Part shown: in pieces, positions 26,310 to 35,259 of the stretch | Position numbering within the stretch: position 1 is the stretch's first letter | Layout of the letters: every line of letters starts with the position of its first letter | Assembly: GCF_914271485.1 (NCBI RefSeq) | Contig: NZ_CAJZAG010000002.1 | Coordinates: forward strand, 372,001-436,000 | DNA length: 64,000 nucleotides | Direction of reading: 5' to 3' | Origin: Cupriavidus pampae | GTDB taxonomy: Bacteria > Pseudomonadota > Gammaproteobacteria > Burkholderiales > Burkholderiaceae | Notes under the pieces: generated by a model | Database searches by the model: none | What the model was told of the DNA's origin: nothing | The model's input: the letters and a program-made list of their open reading frames with translations, nothing else | Made by a program: the position numbers and the translations under genes

Positions 26310-27713
26310 ATGACAAACACTCCCGCGCGCGGCTCGGCGCGCCTGATGGCACCGATGTTCGGCAGCACCGCGACGCTGGCGATCTTTGACGACACCAGCA
26401 CGGTCCGACGCATGCTCGACGTGGAGGCGGCTCTGGCCCGTGCCGAGGCAAGCTGCGGCGTGATTCCCGAGGAGGCGGCTGCCGTCATTAGCGCGGTCTG
26501 CGCCGACCCGAGCGTGATCGACCTCGATGCACTAGCGCAGAGTGCGGTCGCGGCCGGCAATCTCGCGATTCCATTCGTCAAACAGCTCACCGCCGCGGTG
26601 GCGCAACGCGACGGCCACGCCGCGCGCTTCGTGCACTGGGGTGCGACTAGCCAAGACATCATCGACACCGCGCTGGTGCTCCAGTTGGGCGACGCGTTGC
26701 GAGCCATCGATGCGGACCTCGTCGGCCTCGGTCAGTGCGTCGCGGCACTGGCCGCCCGGCATCACGCAACGCCGATGGTGGCACGCACCTGGCTCCAGCA
26801 TGCGCTGCCCACCACGTTCGGCCTCAAGGCTGCGGGCTGGCTCGACGCGTTGCGTCGCGATCTGGCCCGCGTCGATGCGGCACGCACGCAGGTGCGTACG
26901 CTGCAGTTCGGTGGCGCGGCGGGCACGCTCGCGAGTCTTGGCGCCGCCGCGCAGGCGGTATCCATCGCCTTCGCCGATCAGCTCGATCTGCAACTTCCGG
27001 CACTGCCGTGGCACACCCACCGCGATCGTCTGGTGGAGGTTGCGACAACGCTTGGCATGCTCACGGGCACGCTGGGCAAGATGGCGCGCGATATCTCGCT
27101 GATGATGCAGACCGAGATTGCCGAAGTCGCGGAGCCTTCCGGCCCGGGGCGCGGAGGCTCCAGCACCATGCCCCACAAGCGCAATCCGGTCGGCTGCGCG
27201 GCGGTCCTCACCGCAAGCCTGCGTGTGCCGCCCTTGGTGGCGACGATGTTGGCCGGGATGGTGCAGGAGCATGAGCGTGCGTTGGGCGGCTGGCAGGCCG
27301 AGTGGGAGACGCTGCCGCAGATCGTCACGCTGGCGGCGGGAGCCCTTGCGCAGATGCGCGAGGTAGCTGGCGGACTTCAGGTCGACGCGGCACGCATGCG
27401 CGCCAATCTCGATATCACCCATGGGCTGATCCTCGGAGAAGCGGCCATGCTCGAGCTTGGGGGGCGCATCGGACGGTTGCCGGCGCACCACCTCGTGGAG
27501 GCTGCGTCGAAGCGCGCGGTGGCCGAAGGCACGAGCTTGCGCGATGCGTTGCAGTCGACATTGCAAGCCGAAACCGAACATGCGGGACTGCTTGACGAAG
27601 CGACACTTGACCGCCTGGCCGATCCCGCCAACTATGCAGGCGAATCGTCGCGATACACCGATGCCGCCGTGCAAGCCTGGCAGCTTGCGCTGGCAGCGCG
27701 TCCATCGCACTGA
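26310..27713 (+). CDS. pcaB: 3-carboxy-cis,cis-muconate cycloisomerase
   Basis: A 467-residue fumarase/aspartase-superfamily enzyme that lactonises 3-carboxymuconate to gamma-carboxymuconolactone. The superfamily signature GGSSTMPHKRNPVGC is at about 285, and VHWGATSQDIIDTAL and TWLQHALPTTFGLK mark the other conserved regions. Start at MTNTPARGSARLM (26310); the open frame extends upstream inside pcaG but without homology. It is the third gene of the pca operon and is followed 19 bases later by pcaC. Confidence 0.93.
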   Translation: MTNTPARGSARLMAPMFGSTATLAIFDDTSTVRRMLDVEAALARAEASCGVIPEEAAAVISAVCADPSVIDLDALAQSAVAAGNLAIPFVKQLTAAVAQRDGHAARFVHWGATSQDIIDTALVLQLGDALRAIDADLVGLGQCVAALAARHHATPMVARTWLQHALPTTFGLKAAGWLDALRRDLARVDAARTQVRTLQFGGAAGTLASLGAAAQAVSIAFADQLDLQLPALPWHTHRDRLVEVATTLGMLTGTLGKMARDISLMMQTEIAEVAEPSGPGRGGSSTMPHKRNPVGCAAVLTASLRVPPLVATMLAGMVQEHERALGGWQAEWETLPQIVTLAAGALAQMREVAGGLQVDAARMRANLDITHGLILGEAAMLELGGRIGRLPAHHLVEAASKRAVAEGTSLRDALQSTLQAETEHAGLLDEATLDRLADPANYAGESSRYTDAAVQAWQLALAARPSH

Positions 27714-27732
27714 CTTACTAAAGGAGACCCTC

Positions 27733-28179
27733 TTGCCTGATTCCATTGATGACGCCAAGCTCGCCGGCGACGCCGCACGATATGAAGCCGGACTCGCCGT
27801 GCGTCGTGACGTGCTGGGCAGCGCGCACGTCGATCGTTCGCTCGCCAGGCTCACGCCGCTCAACGAGGAGTTCCAGAATCTGATCACCCGCTATGCATGG
27901 GGCGAGATCTGGACGCGCGAAGGCCTGCCGCGCCATACGCGCAGTCTGTTGACCATCGCGATGATGGTCGCGCTCAATCGTGGCGAGGAACTCAAGCTCC
28001 ATCTGCGCGCCGCCGCCAACAATGGCGTGACGATCGACGAGATCAAGGAGGTGCTGCTGCAGACCGCGATCTATTGCGGCGTGCCAGCGGCCAACTCGGC
28101 CTTCCATGCCGCCGAGGAGATCTTTGCGACATCAGATTCTGCGGCGTCAGGCTCGGCGCCTGACGCTTCGTCGAAGTAA
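27733..28179 (+). CDS. pcaC: 4-carboxymuconolactone decarboxylase
   Basis: A 148-residue AhpD-like/CMD protein starting with TTG at 27733. AAAGGAG lies six bases upstream, no suitable ATG exists, and the protein so begins MPDSIDDAKLAG, matching the family. Signature residues are seen in EFQNLITRYAWGEIW, SLLTIAMMVALNRGEELKLHL and LLQTAIYCGVPAANSAFHAA. It decarboxylates gamma-carboxymuconolactone to the enol-lactone. No pcaD hydrolase follows, so that step must be encoded elsewhere. The last codons contain an 8-bp inverted repeat (28144-28151 with 28159-28166) that may help stop transcription. Confidence 0.92.
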   Translation: MPDSIDDAKLAGDAARYEAGLAVRRDVLGSAHVDRSLARLTPLNEEFQNLITRYAWGEIWTREGLPRHTRSLLTIAMMVALNRGEELKLHLRAAANNGVTIDEIKEVLLQTAIYCGVPAANSAFHAAEEIFATSDSAASGSAPDASSK

Positions 28180-28190
28180 CGGCTTTCGTC

Positions 28191-28988
28191 TCACAGCAAC
28201 CGAATCGCGGCGTTCCAGACGCGCTGGCAGTACTGCGGCGCGGTCGGCCGCTCGAACTGGCGGGCGGTACGTTCGCAGACTTCCGGGGACGGATGGACCA
28301 GTTCGGCGCCGCCGGAGGTCGCCTTGATCTGGGCCTGGCAGGCACGCTCGAGGTAGTAGATGTTGACGAACGCCTCTTGAATCGTGGTGCCCGCGGCCAG
28401 CAGGCCGTGGTTGCGCAGGATCATCGCCTTGTGCTTGCCGAGGTCCGCCACCAGCCGTTCGCGCTCCGCGAGTTCGAGGGCGATGCCTTCGTAGTCGTGA
28501 TAGGCAAGCCGATTGTAGAAACGCAGCGAATGCTGCGAGAGCGGCAGCAGGCCCTTGCGCTGGGCCGATACCGCGATGCCATCGGCGGTGTGGGTGTGGA
28601 TCACGCAGGCCAGGTCGTGGCGCGCCATGTGGACGGCCGAATGGATCGTGAAGCCAGCCGCGTTGACCTGCTGCAGGGCAGAATCCACGCCATCGTGGCT
28701 ATCGACGGCACGCCCCTCGGTGTCGATCTTGACCAGTGTTTCCGGCCGCATCTCGTGGAACAGCACGCCGTAGCGGTTGATCAGGAAATGATCTTCGCTG
28801 CCGGGCACGCGCGCGCTGATATGCGTGTCGATAATATCCGTCATGCGAAAATGCGCGATCAACTGGTACAGCAGTGCCAGATCGCGGCGCACCGTGGCTT
28901 CAGTCTGGGGTTCATCGAGACCCGCCAACTCGGGAGACTCGGGGGGCGGCGCGGTAGTTACCGTTGCAATCACGTCATCGAGGTTCAA
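28191..28988 (-). CDS. Class II aldolase/adducin-family protein
   Basis: A 265-residue protein of the class II aldolase fold. The zinc ligands are in VIHTHTADGIAVSA (His-x-His) and MILRNHGLLAAG (His), and the ARVPGSEDHFLINRYG segment is typical of the adducin-like branch. I start it at a TTG (28988): AGGGAG lies six bases upstream, and homology begins right there (MNLDDVIATV). A longer open frame runs upstream without homology. The family includes fuculose-phosphate aldolase and decarboxylases such as 3-oxo-tetronate-phosphate and HCOMODA decarboxylases. Which activity applies here is not clear. It converges with pcaC, 11 bases between stops. Confidence 0.8.
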   Translation of the reverse strand: MNLDDVIATVTTAPPPESPELAGLDEPQTEATVRRDLALLYQLIAHFRMTDIIDTHISARVPGSEDHFLINRYGVLFHEMRPETLVKIDTEGRAVDSHDGVDSALQQVNAAGFTIHSAVHMARHDLACVIHTHTADGIAVSAQRKGLLPLSQHSLRFYNRLAYHDYEGIALELAERERLVADLGKHKAMILRNHGLLAAGTTIQEAFVNIYYLERACQAQIKATSGGAELVHPSPEVCERTARQFERPTAPQYCQRVWNAAIRLL

Positions 28989-29050
28989 GGTCGGCTCCCT
29001 GGTGAACTTGGAGCCGCTATCGTAACGCGCGGTGAGCCTTTCGAGTAGAG

Positions 29051-29082
29051 GAAAAATCCCCTCTCCGGCGGGGAGAGGGGAT
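29051..29082 (-). terminator. Rho-independent terminator of the giant effector gene
   Basis: A perfect 11-bp stem (29056-29066 with 29072-29082) with a five-base loop (29067-29071), followed on the minus strand by a run of T (29055-29052). It lies 30 bases after the stop of the gene ending at 29114. On the plus strand there is no T-run after the stem, so it acts leftward. Confidence 0.85.
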
Positions 29083-29113
29083 CGACCCTGCATGCAGCTT
29101 CAGTCCCTTCCGG

Positions 29114-32100
29114 TCAGGCGTCCGTCGTCGCCGGAGCGGCGGCAGCGCTGTTCCCTGCGGTGCGGCGCAGGCCCTCATCCTCCTGCGACACCAACGGTTG
29201 CGGACGCGCATTCGTCGAGTGCTCGGCCGGTGCTTCCTTCAACAGCATGGCCTCGTACGCGTCGCGGCGCGCCTTCACATCCGGATCGCGGAATACGCCC
29301 TCGTAGTTGCTCGTCGCGATCTTCGTGGAGATTCCGCTCAGCGGCGGCTGGTCCGCGGGCACCGTCACATGCGCGGCCAGTGCGTCGAAGATGTGATACA
29401 TCGGCGTGAGGACCTGAGTGTTGAGCGCATACGCCGTTTCTCCGTGCGCCTTGATACCGACCGCCAGCGCGTCCGTACCGAACAGCAGCCGATCCTGATG
29501 CTGACGGAACATATAGAGCCAGTTGTTGCCCGCATCGCCAGGCGCTTCGGTGAGACGGAGGAACGCATTCCGGGTAGGCTCGTCGGTCATCTCCCGCTCC
29601 ACGACCGCCTTGAAATTGGCGACCGCTTCCATGTACTCCCGCCCGATGCCCCTGCCGCCGATGCGGTGCATGGCGGCCAGCGTCTTGTCTCCCAGATCGT
29701 CCGCCTTGTCCGAGCGGCCACCCTCCTCCGAGAACGCCTTGTACAGGCGCAGCAGATTCTGGATGCCGTCGCGGATCGGCTTCGACAGGTTCTCCGTCTG
29801 CAACTGGTCGTAGACGTTCTCGAGGATGTCATGCGCGATGAAATCCCACGACAGGTCCAGCGACAGTACCTGCTTCCGGGTACCGTCGGCGGCGGTCGCC
29901 ATCAATTCCGGACTGCGCAGCAGCGTATCGAGTTGTTGCGTGTGGTCCTTGCTCTCCGCGGTAAAGCGCGAGATACCGGCGCCGTGCGCCCAGACGATCT
30001 TCGGAACGATCGGCGGCACATCCTTGGCGCCCGGCAGCGTGGCGAGCACGTCGTTGCTCTTGTACTCCATGCGCCCGACCCATTGCCTGATCGCGGCGAA
30101 CACCTGCTGCGCGTACTGATCCTTGGATCCCGGCTCGCTACGATCGCAATGCAGGATCAGCGGCAGGCCGGCCTGCGCGCACGCGTTGAACAACTCCTGC
30201 GTGGCAGGACCATTGATGATGGGGTTATGCGGGTTCTTGCCCGAAATGATCTCCTTCTTCAGCGTGACCTCGCCTACCGCCTTGAAGACGCCGGGATACT
30301 CGCGCAGACGGTCCTTGATCGCCTGCGAGATATTGGGGCCATTGGTCACGTCGAAGCCGGTGATGCTCAGATCGAAGCGGTCCTTGTCCTTGTCCGAGAG
30401 CTTCTGAAACTGGCCGGCAAGCGGAAAGTCGTGGTCGCGGTAGTCGATCGGGTGCTGGGAGTTGGCGTAGTACTTGCGCTCGGGCGTTGGCAGATAGACC
30501 TGCGAGGGGATACCCGCCAGGTTCGTGATCTGGATATTGTTGCGATCCATGTAGCCCACGAGCTGGCTCAGCGAGTTGATGCGTCCCGAGTAGCTGGTCG
30601 GGTGGAAGTGCGCATCGTGCTGCGGCGGAAAGGCAAGGTCGACCAGTTCGCCGCTGAAACGCAGGCTCATGGCACCCGCCATCAGGCCGCGATGCACTTC
30701 GGGCATCGCCTGCTGGTCGCGCCAGAGCGACGACACCATCTCGTCCGCCGCATGCTGCAGGGTCGCGTCGGCATCGATCGGGAACTCGCGGGCGAGCGTC
30801 TCCTCGAAGCCGCGCGGCAGCGCGCTCCGCATCCGCTGCATCAGCTCCTGCTGGCCGACTCCGGCCGCCGCTTCCTCATCTTCCCGCACCGGTCCGTCCG
30901 GGGCCTGCCGCTGCCGTTCCTGGACGACGCGGAGAAAGTCTCCCGGCGTGAACTCGCCGCTGCTGAAGGCAGTCTTCAGTTGATCGGCGATGACCCGTGC
31001 CCCGTCCGGCGTCGCACCTTCCGGACTCGCGAAGCGCGTCATGAACGCCTGGACGCGTGGTTCATTGGAGACGAGGACAGGATTCAGCTGATTGCGCAGC
31101 ACGAGCATGCTCGACGCGAGCCGGTCCGGAACCTTTCCTTTGAACGCCTCGTTGAGCATGCGATCGATGATCCCCGGCAATTCGGTCCGATCCTTGCCCG
31201 GGGGCAGCGCGTTGATCGCGTCGGCGACGTCGCGCGCGAGCACACGTTGATGGCCATCGGGAGCCAGCGCCATCAGCACCTCCTCCGCCGACTTATGGCC
31301 CTCCGCGTAGGCGGTCAGGTTGGACACGAACGCCTGTGCACCGGCGCGCCGGTCACCCTCGCGCACTGCCGCGAACGTCGGCATAAGCGTATCCACCAGC
31401 TTCATCACGCGTGGATTCTGCGCGACGAAGCCAGACAGACCATTGTTCTGGAACACGCTCTGCAGCACCAGCGCTTCTACGTCACGAATGCGATTGCCGA
31501 TGTCCTGCAAATCCGGCTGGATCGGATTGCCTGCCGCGGCGCTCTCGCGTGTCTTGCCGATCGACTCGATCACGGTCTCGAGCATCCGCACGATTTCGTG
31601 CTCGGTGCCGGTGAGCGGCTCGGCACCTTCCTTGAAGGCGTCCAGTGCGGCCTGCATGCGCGACTCCATGGCCGTGGCCTTGCCATGATCGTCGAGCTGG
31701 TCGGCCGCCCGGCCGCGGAATGCCGCCCCACTCAGGACGGCCATGGCATCGTCGTACTCCGCCTTGCGGCTGACACCGCCCGCCGACATGAGATTCTCGC
31801 GAATGCCAACGCCGACGGCATCCAGCATGTTCTCGAATCGATCGAACGCCGAAGACCGGATCTGCCGCGACACGACGTCGCTCGCGGCAATGCCGAACTT
31901 GTTGGCGTGCTTGCCCGGATCGGCGGCCGTCGCGGTGAACACCAGCCGTACGACCTGGGCGATCAGCAGGTAGGCACCGATGCCGCAGAACACCGTCAGC
32001 GCATTCTGTCCCGGCTTGTTCTCGATATTCTCGCCCGCGCCACGGATCAGGCCATACACGCCCGCACCCAGTACGCCGCCGATGATCTTCGAAATCACCT

Positions 32101-33064
32101 CCTGCGTCTTGATCGCCGACGTGGTGCGGTCCATCCACGGTCCATCGGCCTGCAGATAGATCCCGTCGCGGATGGTCCGGTTATGCGCGGTCTCGGGGAG
32201 GTCCTTGGCATCCGTAACGCCATTCCGCTGCAGCGTATGCTTCGCCCCCATCGAAACCACGCCCTGCCCCGCGAGACTCATCACCCCGCCCGAGATGAGC
32301 GACCTGAGGATCTGCCCGTTCGCGTTGCCACTCATCCAGGAGCTCTGGCTGAGCAATGCGCTGGATAGCCCGTAGAGCGCGAGATTGGTCATCGCCAGAA
32401 GCAGGTCCCCCGCAATGGCCTTGTAGGAGCCCGCATTGGCAGAACCGCCGTAGGACATGCGCAGTTGCGGTGTGGCGCCGCCCAGGGTGCGCTGCACCCA
32501 CGCCGCCGCCTCTCCGGCCGGTGCGGCGGCGAACGCCAGGGCAACCGAGTACATGTACGTCTGATGGCGCGCTTCCGAGAATGGCACCGACATGATGGTC
32601 GGGATCAGGAAACTCAGTGCGTTGTTGGTGAAAGCGCCCGCCACATTGCCCGCGTACTGTTGCAGCGACGGCGTCACCGCGGCGTTCGGCGCCTTCGACA
32701 GTTGCCGCAGGTGCGTGCTGACCTCGTTCAGGTAAGACTGCATGGCATCGTCGTACGTCTTCAGCGCGGCTTCCGTCGGATTGGGGGTTGCCCGCAATGC
32801 GTCCGCCGCGGCGGTCAGCTCGGTTTGCCTGCGCTCGAGTGCAGCCGGCAGTTCGCCATGCGCCGCGGGCAGCCCGCGGCGCATGGCGGTGTGCGGTTCG
32901 GCGGCAACGGCACCTTCCCGGATCGCCAGGCCATCGGGTCGAGCCGGAGCGCGCGTTCTGGTCCGGCTGTCGAGTTTGGCGGGATTGCGCCTCCCGGTGT
33001 AGACCTCGAGCTCGTGATCGAGGGGTTTCGAACTTGGACCGGCGACGGCAGATGGGGCTGGCAT
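29114..33064 (-). CDS. Giant protein with C-terminal amidohydrolase-like domain, predicted type III effector
   Basis: A 1316-residue protein; I do not recognise it as a named effector. The start MPAPSAVAGPSS (33064) has AAGGAG upstream. Residues 1-85 are Pro/Ser/Arg-rich and disordered, as in type III signals. Residues 135-380 contain several hydrophobic segments (NNALSFLIPTIMSV, LLLAMTNLALYGL, IIGGVLGAGVYGLI, TVFCGIGAYLLIAQVV) that could insert in membranes. A long helical part follows to about 800. From about 810 there is a metal-dependent amidohydrolase pattern: HDAHFHP, AVGEVTLKKE, LPLILHCD near 973, KIVWAHGAG near 1025 and LLFGTDALA near 1196. An exact hrpII-type box (33162-33185) lies upstream, and a hairpin terminator follows. 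The effector role is inferred. Confidence 0.75.
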   Translation of the reverse strand: MPAPSAVAGPSSKPLDHELEVYTGRRNPAKLDSRTRTRAPARPDGLAIREGAVAAEPHTAMRRGLPAAHGELPAALERRQTELTAAADALRATPNPTEAALKTYDDAMQSYLNEVSTHLRQLSKAPNAAVTPSLQQYAGNVAGAFTNNALSFLIPTIMSVPFSEARHQTYMYSVALAFAAAPAGEAAAWVQRTLGGATPQLRMSYGGSANAGSYKAIAGDLLLAMTNLALYGLSSALLSQSSWMSGNANGQILRSLISGGVMSLAGQGVVSMGAKHTLQRNGVTDAKDLPETAHNRTIRDGIYLQADGPWMDRTTSAIKTQEVISKIIGGVLGAGVYGLIRGAGENIENKPGQNALTVFCGIGAYLLIAQVVRLVFTATAADPGKHANKFGIAASDVVSRQIRSSAFDRFENMLDAVGVGIRENLMSAGGVSRKAEYDDAMAVLSGAAFRGRAADQLDDHGKATAMESRMQAALDAFKEGAEPLTGTEHEIVRMLETVIESIGKTRESAAAGNPIQPDLQDIGNRIRDVEALVLQSVFQNNGLSGFVAQNPRVMKLVDTLMPTFAAVREGDRRAGAQAFVSNLTAYAEGHKSAEEVLMALAPDGHQRVLARDVADAINALPPGKDRTELPGIIDRMLNEAFKGKVPDRLASSMLVLRNQLNPVLVSNEPRVQAFMTRFASPEGATPDGARVIADQLKTAFSSGEFTPGDFLRVVQERQRQAPDGPVREDEEAAAGVGQQELMQRMRSALPRGFEETLAREFPIDADATLQHAADEMVSSLWRDQQAMPEVHRGLMAGAMSLRFSGELVDLAFPPQHDAHFHPTSYSGRINSLSQLVGYMDRNNIQITNLAGIPSQVYLPTPERKYYANSQHPIDYRDHDFPLAGQFQKLSDKDKDRFDLSITGFDVTNGPNISQAIKDRLREYPGVFKAVGEVTLKKEIISGKNPHNPIINGPATQELFNACAQAGLPLILHCDRSEPGSKDQYAQQVFAAIRQWVGRMEYKSNDVLATLPGAKDVPPIVPKIVWAHGAGISRFTAESKDHTQQLDTLLRSPELMATAADGTRKQVLSLDLSWDFIAHDILENVYDQLQTENLSKPIRDGIQNLLRLYKAFSEEGGRSDKADDLGDKTLAAMHRIGGRGIGREYMEAVANFKAVVEREMTDEPTRNAFLRLTEAPGDAGNNWLYMFRQHQDRLLFGTDALAVGIKAHGETAYALNTQVLTPMYHIFDALAAHVTVPADQPPLSGISTKIATSNYEGVFRDPDVKARRDAYEAMLLKEAPAEHSTNARPQPLVSQEDEGLRRTAGNSAAAAPATTDA

Positions 33065-33161
33065 GGTTTTGACTCTCCTTGTGCATGACGGCGTCCGGCA
33101 CTGGATGTCCGACGCCATGGACAATTAGTACGCAATCGCACCGGATGTCGCGGGCGCTTTC

Positions 33162-33185
33162 CGAAATGGCACGTGGAAAAGCGAA
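33162..33185 (-). promoter_or_regulatory. hrpII-type box upstream of the giant effector gene
   Basis: On the minus strand this reads TTCG-N16-TTCG exactly (plus-strand CGAA at 33162-33165 and 33182-33185). This is the binding element of HrpB/HrpX AraC activators in Ralstonia. A TACTAAT element (33130-33124) lies 31 bases downstream, as expected for the -10. It is about 100 bases upstream of the start at 33064. A further CGAA-N16-CGAA pair lies at 33223-33246 but lacks a good -10. Confidence 0.75.
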
Positions 33186-33272
33186 ACATCGATGCCATAT
33201 CGATATGCGGCATCGGCGCATGCGAAGCGTGTGTGCCGATGCCGAACCGTTGGCGGAGGCGCGGCGCGGCGC

Positions 33273-33782
33273 ATGACTACGCTCGCGCTATTTCCCTTCC
33301 GGAGATCCGACTTGTCCCGCCCATTCCGGTTCGAATGCCACGGCCTGGCTACTGTGGCTGCCGTCGCTGCCTTGAACGCGATGGCTTGCAACGCGGCGCA
33401 CGCCGACTGTTTCGACGAGGCCGCCGCGTACCATCACGTCAATCCGCACGTGCTGCGTGCCATCGCATGGGTGGAGTCGCGCAATCGTCCCGATGCGCGC
33501 AATGTGAACCAGAACGGTTCGATCGACTATGGCGTGATGCAGGTGAATTCGATCCACCTGCGCAAGCTGTCCGAGTACGGCGTGGATGCGTCGACGCTGA
33601 TGGAGCCCTGCAAGAACGTGTATATCGCGGCGTGGCACCTGCGCAAGCAGGTCGATCGCTACGGCAACACGTGGGCGGCCGTCGGTGCCTATCATTCGGC
33701 CACGCCCACACTGCGCGATGGCTATGCCGCCAAGGTGCAGGCCGTGCTGCGGCGCTGGGGACATGACACTGGCACGCAGTAG
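33273..33782 (+). CDS. Lytic transglycosylase, type III secretion-associated (IagB/IpgF-like)
   Basis: A 169-residue protein. The signal peptide ends near AAHADC. The mature part is a single SLT/goose-lysozyme-type domain: catalytic Glu in AIAWVESRNRPDA, then QNGSIDYGVMQVNSIH and YIAAWHLRKQ. These small transglycosylases open peptidoglycan locally for the secretion apparatus. The start at MTTLALFPF (33273) is preceded by a GGAGG. The upstream frame would overlap the divergent effector promoter. It is divergent from the giant effector and convergent with the HrpG-like regulator. Confidence 0.9.
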   Translation: MTTLALFPFRRSDLSRPFRFECHGLATVAAVAALNAMACNAAHADCFDEAAAYHHVNPHVLRAIAWVESRNRPDARNVNQNGSIDYGVMQVNSIHLRKLSEYGVDASTLMEPCKNVYIAAWHLRKQVDRYGNTWAAVGAYHSATPTLRDGYAAKVQAVLRRWGHDTGTQ

Positions 33783-33849
33783 TCGCTCCCCGAGTTAAGC
33801 CACATCTCAAAGGCGCCACGGCGGCGCCCGTCTTGCCCAACCTGCTCTT

Positions 33850-34629
33850 CTACACTGCCTGCATGGCGAGTTCCAGCCCCAACAGGGATTTGCCCTGCTC
33901 CGCCGCGCGCGCCAGCGTGGCGTCCGCCGCGCGGGCGCTTAGCGTCGCGTCGAGCCGATACCCACCGCCGTACACCGCCTTCAGCTTGAATCCGGCTTCG
34001 CCATCGAGGCACATCTTGCGGCGCACCTTGTAGATGTGTTGTTCGAGTGCGCGAGCCACCTGCTCGGGCGGTTGACCCCAGATGTCCATCGCAATACGCG
34101 GCCGCGTCAGCAGCGCGCCCGGCAGCGAGAAGAACAGCCACGCCAGCGCGAACTCGCGCGCGGTCAGGCCCACGTTCTGCCCGCGCAGGAGCGCGGTCTG
34201 CGATGGCCGGTCCAGCAGGTACTCGCCGATCTCGATATGCGTGACCTGCCTCGACTGCTCGCGCAACCGCGCCACGCAATGCACGGTGCGCGCATGCAGC
34301 TCCTCGACGTGGAACGGTCCCACCGCGATATCGTCGCCGCCCATCGCAAAGGCACGCGCCATGGCGTCGCGCTGCGGAAACTGCCCGATCACGAGAATCG
34401 CATAGTCGCTGCGCGCATGACATGCGCGCCAGGACGCAATCCGGCTGACCGCATCGAGATCGAAGTCCGCGTCGATCACGACCACATCGATGGCCTCCCG
34501 CGAAGCCAGATGACGCAGGAGGTCGAGCCGATCATGGAAGTAAGAAGGATTCCAGTCGGACTCCATCGTCGAGAACGCCGCAATGGTCTGCCGCACGGCC
34601 TGATTCCGGGTGAGCAAGGCAAGTTTCAC
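33850..34629 (-). CDS. OmpR-family response regulator, HrpG-like, with degenerate receiver
   Basis: A 259-residue regulator: a receiver-like domain at residues 1-118 and a winged-helix OmpR/PhoB DNA-binding domain at about 130-230 (LTAREFALAWLFF, LEQHIYKVRRKMCLDGEAGFKLKAVYGGGYRL). Asp53 remains in VVVIDADFD, but the conserved Lys before the PF motif is Gly104 (AVGPFHVEEL) and the Thr/Ser switch position reads ILVIG, so phosphorylation signalling is probably altered. No histidine kinase is adjacent. In Ralstonia and Xanthomonas HrpG is such an OmpR-type protein at the top of the cascade that activates hrpB/hrpX. Its place in this T3SS locus supports that role. The name is by analogy, so no symbol is given. 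Confidence 0.8.
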   Translation of the reverse strand: MKLALLTRNQAVRQTIAAFSTMESDWNPSYFHDRLDLLRHLASREAIDVVVIDADFDLDAVSRIASWRACHARSDYAILVIGQFPQRDAMARAFAMGGDDIAVGPFHVEELHARTVHCVARLREQSRQVTHIEIGEYLLDRPSQTALLRGQNVGLTAREFALAWLFFSLPGALLTRPRIAMDIWGQPPEQVARALEQHIYKVRRKMCLDGEAGFKLKAVYGGGYRLDATLSARAADATLARAAEQGKSLLGLELAMQAV

Positions 34630-35259
34630 GGAGGATTACCCCTTCTGGTTTGAACCGCAATGTTGAGCTTCTGCCGCCGCGCTCCCGCTACGAGCGCGCC
34701 CTTCCTGTCAACGGGAATGGCTGTGGCGGCATTATTGTTGGGGTGGTGCAATACGGCTTAAGACAGACTTAAATGCGAGGCTGATGATAAGGAACTTAAG
34801 CGTGCGGTTCATCAGAGTCTTTTGCAAAACTGTAAATGGAGCCGGTTACATCGCCCGCACGCACGCAGCCGGTTAACGTGCGTGTGCGGCTAACGTGCAG
34901 CGATCGGTGTGTATCTCGCACGGCGCGTGCCCCACTTTGGCTATCTCGCCTTTCCAAAATCGTGCGGAATTTAGCAAAAGCACGGCAAAGCCCGAAATCG
35001 ACCTGAAAGTGCCAAAAAACATCCGCTTACATTTTGTTTCCAAATGCGAATAAGCAGATGGCATGAAACATTGCCGTGACCTGCCCCGGATATGCTTGCT
35101 GACTAGTAGCGCTGCGGCATTCAGGCCCATGGCCAGAAACCCATAGCAAATGGCCCGCAGACGCGGCAGCCAGCCCACCCGCGCGGGGCAACAATTCATA
35201 CACTGGTTTGGAAACAGCGACGGCAAGCGCGCCGTTCGCTAACGAACCAGGGGTAGTGT
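34630..35259. other. Intergenic region with CTTAA repeats upstream of the HrpG-like gene
   Basis: About 630 bases between the divergent HrpG-like regulator and the semialdehyde dehydrogenase. It contains CTTAAG (34757-34762), CTTAAA (34768-34773) and CTTAAG (34795-34800). The first two are spaced 11 bases start to start, the spacing expected for tandem OmpR-family subsites, so autoregulation is possible. Open stretches on the minus strand near 34873-35272 overlap each other in different frames, lack ribosome sites and show no homology; I do not call them. Confidence 0.45.

Noticed and set aside
29198..32368. A 1056-codon open frame antisense to the giant effector gene
   Set aside because: Its predicted protein is Arg/His/Leu-rich noise typical of the complementary frame of a high-GC gene, with no domain or ribosome site, whereas the minus-strand frame has clear motifs, a promoter box and a terminator.
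33223..33246. A second CGAA-N16-CGAA pair upstream of the giant effector gene
   Set aside because: The spacing is exact, but no YANNRT-like -10 lies 30-32 bases downstream and it is further from the gene; it may be chance, as about two such pairs are expected in the window at random.
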